NCBI GenBank assembly: GCA_033812795.1
Contig: JAPXSY010000004.1
Location: 1-64,000, forward strand
DNA length: 64,000 bases
From: JAPXSY01 sp033812795
GTDB lineage: Bacteria; Verrucomicrobiota; Kiritimatiellia; RFP12; UBA1067
Reading direction: 5' to 3'
The translations under genes were made by a program, and so were the position numbers. Shown here piece after piece: positions 60,319 through 64,000 of the stretch; position 1 is the first letter of the stretch; every line of letters starts with the position of its first letter. A model generated the notes under the pieces. It was not told the DNA's origin. It ran no database searches and saw only the letters and a program-made list of their open reading frames with translations.

Positions 60319-61224
60319 TCACACATCGCGTTTGCGGAAGCACGCATGCCCTGCCAGCAGATAAACGAAGCCGAGGGTCACCAGCGTGACGCCGCCGGAC
60401 ACCAGCGGCGGCACCGACCGGCGCCAAAGGCACATTTTATACCCGTCGGGCAGCAGCATGCCGATCGCGGGCAGCATCGCGCGCCAGCCGCTCTCGCCGC
60501 TGAAATGCCGGATCAGGATCGAGAGCACGAAGCAGAGGGTGATCGCGAGGATGCCCAGCACCGTTGCGCGGCTGGCCGAACGGGTCAGATGGGAGAGGCC
60601 CATCGCCAAGCCGAGGAACGGGAAGGAATAGAGCCAGGCGCGCGCGGACCACTGCACGATGTTGAGCAGCAGGCCGGGCGCGCCCGATCCCGCTAACCGG
60701 AAGCGGGCTACCGCATAGGCGCCGAGCCCGCTCAACAGCAGCGCGAGTCCGATCATCATCGTCTGCCCTAGAAATTTACCGACCGACCATCCGGCACGCG
60801 AGATCCGGACGATGGTGTATCGAACCGATCCAGAGCCGATTTCCTCGGCGATGCGGTTGCCGGCCACCAGCACCACCAGCAGCGGGGTGTAAAAAAAGGC
60901 GAAAAAGGCGTAGATCAGTTCTGCAGGATGTTTGCCGGTGATGTCTTGCAGAACCAGATCGTTCCGGGTCATCTGACGCATCATGCGCTGAAAGGGCTTG
61001 GATTTCCAGAGGGCGGTGGAGATCACGCCCGCACGCTCGGACGCTGGCAACTGCAGTGCCGTGGCAAGTTCGTTTTCCAGCCGGTGCAGCAGGTTGATCG
61101 ACCAGTGCATGTTGCAGAGGGCGGCGGCCATGTAAAGCAACAGCACCACCAGCGCGCGGCGACTGCGCAGGGCGTCTAACCCCTCGTGGACGGCCACCAG
61201 TCCGATGTCGCGCAACGCTTTCAC
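60319..61224 (-). CDS. ABC-2-type transporter permease
   Basis: The 301-residue permease has about six membrane helices (ALVVLLLYMAAALC, FFAFFYTPLLVVLVAGNRIA, TMMIGLALLLSGLGAYAV, ATVLGILAITLCFVLSILIR, VSGGVTLVTLGFVYLLAGHA). The segment AEEIGSGSVRYTIVRISRAG matches the conserved cytoplasmic loop of ABC-2 exporters. It overlaps the downstream ATPase gene closely and its own start overlaps the stop of the upstream lipid-anchored or membrane protein by four bases. Confidence 0.88.
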   Translation of the reverse strand: MKALRDIGLVAVHEGLDALRSRRALVVLLLYMAAALCNMHWSINLLHRLENELATALQLPASERAGVISTALWKSKPFQRMMRQMTRNDLVLQDITGKHPAELIYAFFAFFYTPLLVVLVAGNRIAEEIGSGSVRYTIVRISRAGWSVGKFLGQTMMIGLALLLSGLGAYAVARFRLAGSGAPGLLLNIVQWSARAWLYSFPFLGLAMGLSHLTRSASRATVLGILAITLCFVLSILIRHFSGESGWRAMLPAIGMLLPDGYKMCLWRRSVPPLVSGGVTLVTLGFVYLLAGHACFRKRDV

Positions 61225-61991
61225 CGCGGCATCCCCCGGGGGTGGCGCCGCGTGCCGCGCGGCATGTCGCGGAGTTTGTCCTGCACGGCGATCAACGGCT
61301 CGCCCACGCCGGGATCGATGAAATCGGTCAACTCCATGTGGCTCGTTTCGTCCTGCCGGTCTTGCGGGACGAAGGAGGCCAACGTGTCATAGGTCTCGAC
61401 CATGACGGCGGTCATCTCGTTCATGACCCGTGTGCCGGCTTCGGGTGTGAGCGGATCGCCGGACTCCAGCCGGTCGGCAAAGCGTTGCAGTGCGTCATAG
61501 AGGTTCTCGTTCATCAGATCGATCGTCTCGTCGAACAGCGGGGTTTGCGCCTCCGTCAGGTTAAGGCGCGCGATCCACTGCGAGCGCGCGATATCGACGC
61601 GCGTCCGCCACAACTCTTTGGCCTCGTCGATCCGGGCGCGCAGGTCCTCGGGCGCCGGTGCCGTGCGTTGGGGCGTTGCGTCCGGCGGCGTCGTTGCGTC
61701 CGGCGGCGTTGTGTCCGGCGCATTGGTGACGGGAGACGCGTTAGCCGTCTTATTGGTGGAAAGGGAGGACCGGTTGGGGTCGGTTGTCCGGGGGCGCTCG
61801 GCACGGGCGCGGTCCGGGATTTGCACCCACCGCGTGAGGGTGTCCACGCGCGTGTTTTTTTCCTGTGCGGCGAGGCGTTTCTCCAAGTCCGCGATTTTAC
61901 GGCGCGCGTCGAGCAGATCCGATTTCGGTCCCCAGGCCCCGATGAGCAGTCCCAGCAGCAACACGGCCGGCAAAAAGAGGAAAGCCTTCAT
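61221..61991 (-). CDS. Membrane-anchored helical protein in the ABC operon
   Basis: The start at 61991 gives MKAFLFLPAVLLLGLLIGAW, an N-terminal membrane anchor. A coiled coil (about residues 25-45, DARRKIADLEKRLAAQEK), a low-complexity Thr/Pro/Asp linker (TTPPDATTPPDATPQ, about 75-112) and a helical domain (about 115-225) follow. The linker DNA is a degenerate tandem repeat of about 12 bp. It is translationally coupled to the permease (4-bp overlap). It is not assigned to a family; it could be a periplasmic or cytoplasmic regulator or an accessory of the exporter. Confidence 0.65.
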   Translation of the reverse strand: MKAFLFLPAVLLLGLLIGAWGPKSDLLDARRKIADLEKRLAAQEKNTRVDTLTRWVQIPDRARAERPRTTDPNRSSLSTNKTANASPVTNAPDTTPPDATTPPDATPQRTAPAPEDLRARIDEAKELWRTRVDIARSQWIARLNLTEAQTPLFDETIDLMNENLYDALQRFADRLESGDPLTPEAGTRVMNEMTAVMVETYDTLASFVPQDRQDETSHMELTDFIDPGVGEPLIAVQDKLRDMPRGTRRHPRGMPR

Positions 61992-62078
61992 ACGTGGATG
62001 ATACACCAGACGGATACCGGGCGATAAGCGAAAAGTTTGCGTTTGCGGGGGCGCGTCCGGTTCGGCTATGATACATGC

Positions 62079-62390
62079 ATGAACCGATGGATCACCCTCT
62101 GTATGTTGTGCGTCATGATGGTCACGGGATGCCGCGTGTCGGATGTCCGGACTCATGTGGTCCGGGTGCCGGGGATGGCGAAGCAGGAAGATGCGGAGCA
62201 AATCCGGAAAGCGCTGCTCCCGCTGAACGGTTTGCAGCAGGACAAAACGGTCTTCGATCTGAGCCAGCGCAAGGTTACCGTGACGTACGATTCCATGATG
62301 ATCGCGCACAAGAACATCGAGATCGCGATTGCGGAAGCGGGATATACCGCGAATACCATTCCGGCAATCCGTCCCGCTTCCTCCAAGTAG
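62079..62390 (+). CDS. Small lipoprotein with cysteine-free HMA-like domain
   Basis: The ATG at 62079 gives MNRWITLCMLCVMMVTGC, a lipoprotein signal. The 85-residue mature part has the beta-alpha-beta layout of heavy-metal-associated domains: THVVRVPGMAKQEDAEQI, KTVFDLSQRKVTVTYD and NIEIAIAEAGYTANTIP. Where metal-binding HMA domains have GM-x-C-x-x-C, it reads GMAKQED, so metal binding through that site is not expected. It lies 88 bp from the divergent ABC-operon gene and 10 bp before the recombinase gene. Confidence 0.7.
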   Translation: MNRWITLCMLCVMMVTGCRVSDVRTHVVRVPGMAKQEDAEQIRKALLPLNGLQQDKTVFDLSQRKVTVTYDSMMIAHKNIEIAIAEAGYTANTIPAIRPASSK

Positions 62391-62400
62391 GAGCGCGGCT

Positions 62401-63291
62401 ATGCGCGACACCGTGGCGCTGTATCTCGATCATCTCGCCTGCGAGCGCGGGCTTGCCGCCAACACCCGCGCTGCGTACGCGCGCGACCTTGCCGCGTTCG
62501 GCGCGTTTCTGGAAGACCGCGGGATCACGGCGGCCGGGGCGGTCACGCGCGAGCAGGTGCTCGCTTTTCTCGACTCGCAGGCCCGTCTGAAGCTGAGCCC
62601 CGCGACGCGGGGACGACGGCTCGTCGCCTTGAAAGGGTTCTTCGCCTTTCTCCGCGCGGAAGGGATCGTGTCTTCAGAGGTGACGGAGGGCATGTCCGGT
62701 CCGGCCAAGGGATTGCGTCTTCCGCACACGCTTTCGGAGGAGGAGATTGTCCGGTTGGTCGAGTCCGTTCGGGGGACGTCGGTGTACGATTTGCGCGACC
62801 GGGCCATGCTGGAGTTGTTTTACGCCTGCGGACTGCGCGTGTCGGAAGGGATTTCACTGCGTGTCGAGGATCTCCGGTTTGACGAGTCGGTGGTGTGGTG
62901 CATCGGTAAAGGCGACAAGCAGCGCGCGGTTCCCTTGGGCAGTTCGGCGCGGCAGGCGTTGGAACGCTATCTGGACGGTTCGCGCCCGTGGTTCGCGCGA
63001 AACGCGGCGGCGGAGCGGCATCTGTTCCTCACCCGGCTTGGCGCGCCGTTCACGCGGCAGGGTGTGTTTGACATGCTGGTCAAACGCGCGCGGGCTGCGG
63101 GTGTCGGGGAGGCGTTCTCGCCGCATGTGCTGCGACACTGCTTCGCGAGTCACCTGCTGGCGCACGGTGCGCCGCTGCGGGCGATTCAGGAGATGTTGGG
63201 TCACGCGGATATCGCGACCACCCAGATTTACACGCACATCGACGAAGGCCAAGTGGTCCGCACCCATGCCCGGTTTCACCCGCGACACTGA
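62401..63291 (+). CDS. Tyrosine recombinase XerC/XerD
   Basis: The 296-residue protein has a SAM-like N-terminal domain (about residues 1-85) and the catalytic domain with all residues: Arg in ACGLRVSEG, Lys in GKGDKQRAV, His and Arg in HVLRHCFASH, His in LGHADIATT and Tyr in QIYTHID. Its size and close fit to XerD point to the chromosome-dimer-resolution recombinase that acts at dif. It lacks the IntI-specific insertion seen in the recombinase at 5.4-6.8 kb. Which of XerC or XerD it is remains open. Confidence 0.93.
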   Translation: MRDTVALYLDHLACERGLAANTRAAYARDLAAFGAFLEDRGITAAGAVTREQVLAFLDSQARLKLSPATRGRRLVALKGFFAFLRAEGIVSSEVTEGMSGPAKGLRLPHTLSEEEIVRLVESVRGTSVYDLRDRAMLELFYACGLRVSEGISLRVEDLRFDESVVWCIGKGDKQRAVPLGSSARQALERYLDGSRPWFARNAAAERHLFLTRLGAPFTRQGVFDMLVKRARAAGVGEAFSPHVLRHCFASHLLAHGAPLRAIQEMLGHADIATTQIYTHIDEGQVVRTHARFHPRH

Positions 63292-63355
63292 CCGGTTGCG
63301 CGCGATAAGGTTCAAGGGGCGCCTGCGGTTTTTCGCGGGTTTTTCGTTTTTGTGG

Positions 63356-63383
63356 TTGCTTCTTTAACAAAAAAGGCTATGTT
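63356..63383 (+). promoter_or_regulatory. Candidate promoter of the HU gene
   Basis: TTGCTT (63356-63361) and TATGTT (63378-63383) are 16 bp apart, 46 bp upstream of the HU start. The match is moderate. Confidence 0.35.
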
Positions 63384-63429
63384 GTGGACTGTTGTGGGGT
63401 TTTTCCCATTAACGAAAAGGAGTTAACGT

Positions 63430-63729
63430 ATGGCTAAAAAGGCAACGCCCAAGACGAAAAGCGAAATCATGGCCGCTCTGGCCGCGGCTGGTGAGATCAG
63501 CAAAAAGCAGGCAAGCACGGTGTATGAAGCTCTGTTGAAGATCGCCTACACTGGCGCTAAAGATCCCAAGGGCATTATGCTCCCGGGGCTCGGCAAACTG
63601 ATCAAGGTCAAGCGCGCCGCCCGTAAGGGCCGCAATCCCGCCACCGGCGCGGAGATCAAGATCCCCGCGAAGACGGTTGTGAAATTCCGTCTGGCGAAAG
63701 CCGCCAAGGACGCAGTGCTTGGCAAATAA
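63430..63729 (+). CDS. hup: HU-family DNA-binding protein
   Basis: This 99-residue basic protein follows AAGGAG. After a Lys/Thr-rich start (MAKKATPKTKSEIMAALAAA) it shows the HU/IHF fold: a helical dimer body and the beta-arm segment LPGLGKLIKVKRAARKGRNP ending in ATGAEIKIPAKTVVKFRLAK. It bends and compacts DNA. It stands alone between the recombinase gene and a terminator. Confidence 0.93.
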   Translation: MAKKATPKTKSEIMAALAAAGEISKKQASTVYEALLKIAYTGAKDPKGIMLPGLGKLIKVKRAARKGRNPATGAEIKIPAKTVVKFRLAKAAKDAVLGK

Positions 63730-63756
63730 CGCCTCGCACAAGCGATGGCTTTACGT

Positions 63757-63793
63757 GACACCGCATTGTTCGATGCGGTGTCTTTCTTTTTTC
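63757..63793 (+). terminator. Intrinsic terminator after the HU gene
   Basis: GACACCGCAT (63757-63766) pairs perfectly with ATGCGGTGTC (63773-63782), loop TGTTCG, followed by TTTCTTTTTT. It lies 27 bp after the HU stop codon. Confidence 0.92.
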
Positions 63794-63981
63794 ATCAGAA
63801 ACGCATGATCTTCACGTTCTCTCCCATCACGAACCCATTGCCATTACGCTTTATGTTGTGTGCGGGTTTTTGCTAAGCTGATGGCGATGCGGGCGGAAGG
63901 CGGTGGTTTTCCCGGAGCGGGCAACACGGGGTATTGTGCGACCGCCGGGATTCGGGTCCGGCAGAAGGGGGAGGCGTGCGG

Positions 63982-64000
63982 ATGCAACGGTTGGAGGAGC
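63982..64000 (+). CDS. Start of a partial gene at the right edge
   Basis: An ATG at 63982, preceded by GGGGGAGG at ideal spacing, opens a frame MQRLEE cut by the window edge. The preceding 190 bp after the HU terminator hold no recognised gene. Within them, GGCGGT (63900-63905) and a matching ACCGCC near 63939 could form a leader stem. Product unknown. Confidence 0.4.

Overview
The window looks like a chromosomal segment of a PVC-superphylum bacterium, most likely Kiritimatiellota or a close relative (inference from gene content, not from a marker-gene search). The pointers are a seven-gene V/A-type ATPase operon of the chlamydial/bacteroidal kind (E, DUF2764, A, B, D, I, K), many secreted carbohydrate-active enzymes, a giant protein with autotransporter-type beta-strand repeats, an integron-type integrase with an N-terminal extension, and intergenic DNA crowded with short repeat families. 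The DNA is GC-rich except for one AT-rich gene beside the integrase.

Layout. 0.1-5.0 kb: three exported enzymes on the minus strand (an esterase/beta-helix protein cut short at a repeat, a GH20-like hydrolase, an acetyl-xylan esterase). 5.0-7.5 kb: repeat-rich DNA, an IntI-family recombinase, a cluster of GTAGGC boxes with inverted repeats, and an AT-rich PH-domain membrane protein read away from the integrase. 7.6-11.7 kb: a 1,373-residue beta-strand-repeat surface protein, followed by an 84-bp frameshifted remnant of a hydrolase leader and a telomere-like repeat block. 12.3-17.1 kb: two tandem paralogous hybrid histidine kinases. 17.1-23.8 kb: a second glycan cluster (GH95-like plus beta-propeller fusion, an unknown exported protein, a TIM-barrel hydrolase). 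23.8-24.5 kb: a 434-bp element with terminal inverted repeats and a fragment of a hydrolase paralogue.

24.5-26.4 kb: tRNA-Val(CAC), a LuxR-type response regulator and an HAD phosphatase. 26.8-34.1 kb: the V-ATPase operon, whose K subunit keeps the side chains that bind Na+ in Enterococcus NtpK. 34.2-40.4 kb: a TolC-MFP-RND-MarR efflux operon whose pump lacks the usual TM4 aspartates. 40.8-43.7 kb: uvrA. 44.2-45.7 kb: phosphatidylethanolamine synthesis (psd, pssA). 45.8-50.6 kb: adk-map-rpmJ-rpsM-rpsK-rpsD-rpoA-rplQ with a terminator. 50.6-54.7 kb: nadA, an EF-hand membrane protein, a lipoprotein and a VanZ protein. 55.6-63.8 kb: an exported FAD oxidoreductase, a hydroxyacid dehydrogenase, tsaE, trmL, an ABC exporter, a small lipoprotein, a Xer recombinase and an HU protein.

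The two glycan clusters would attack an acetylated or esterified heteropolysaccharide outside the cytoplasm. The neighbouring hybrid kinases could sense its breakdown products, but nothing in the sequence proves that. The most unusual theme is the intergenic DNA. At least seven repeat families recur across the window, and several sit exactly where hydrolase genes have been cut down to their 5' ends or have lost their 3' ends. This suggests repeat-associated gene turnover close to an integron integrase.
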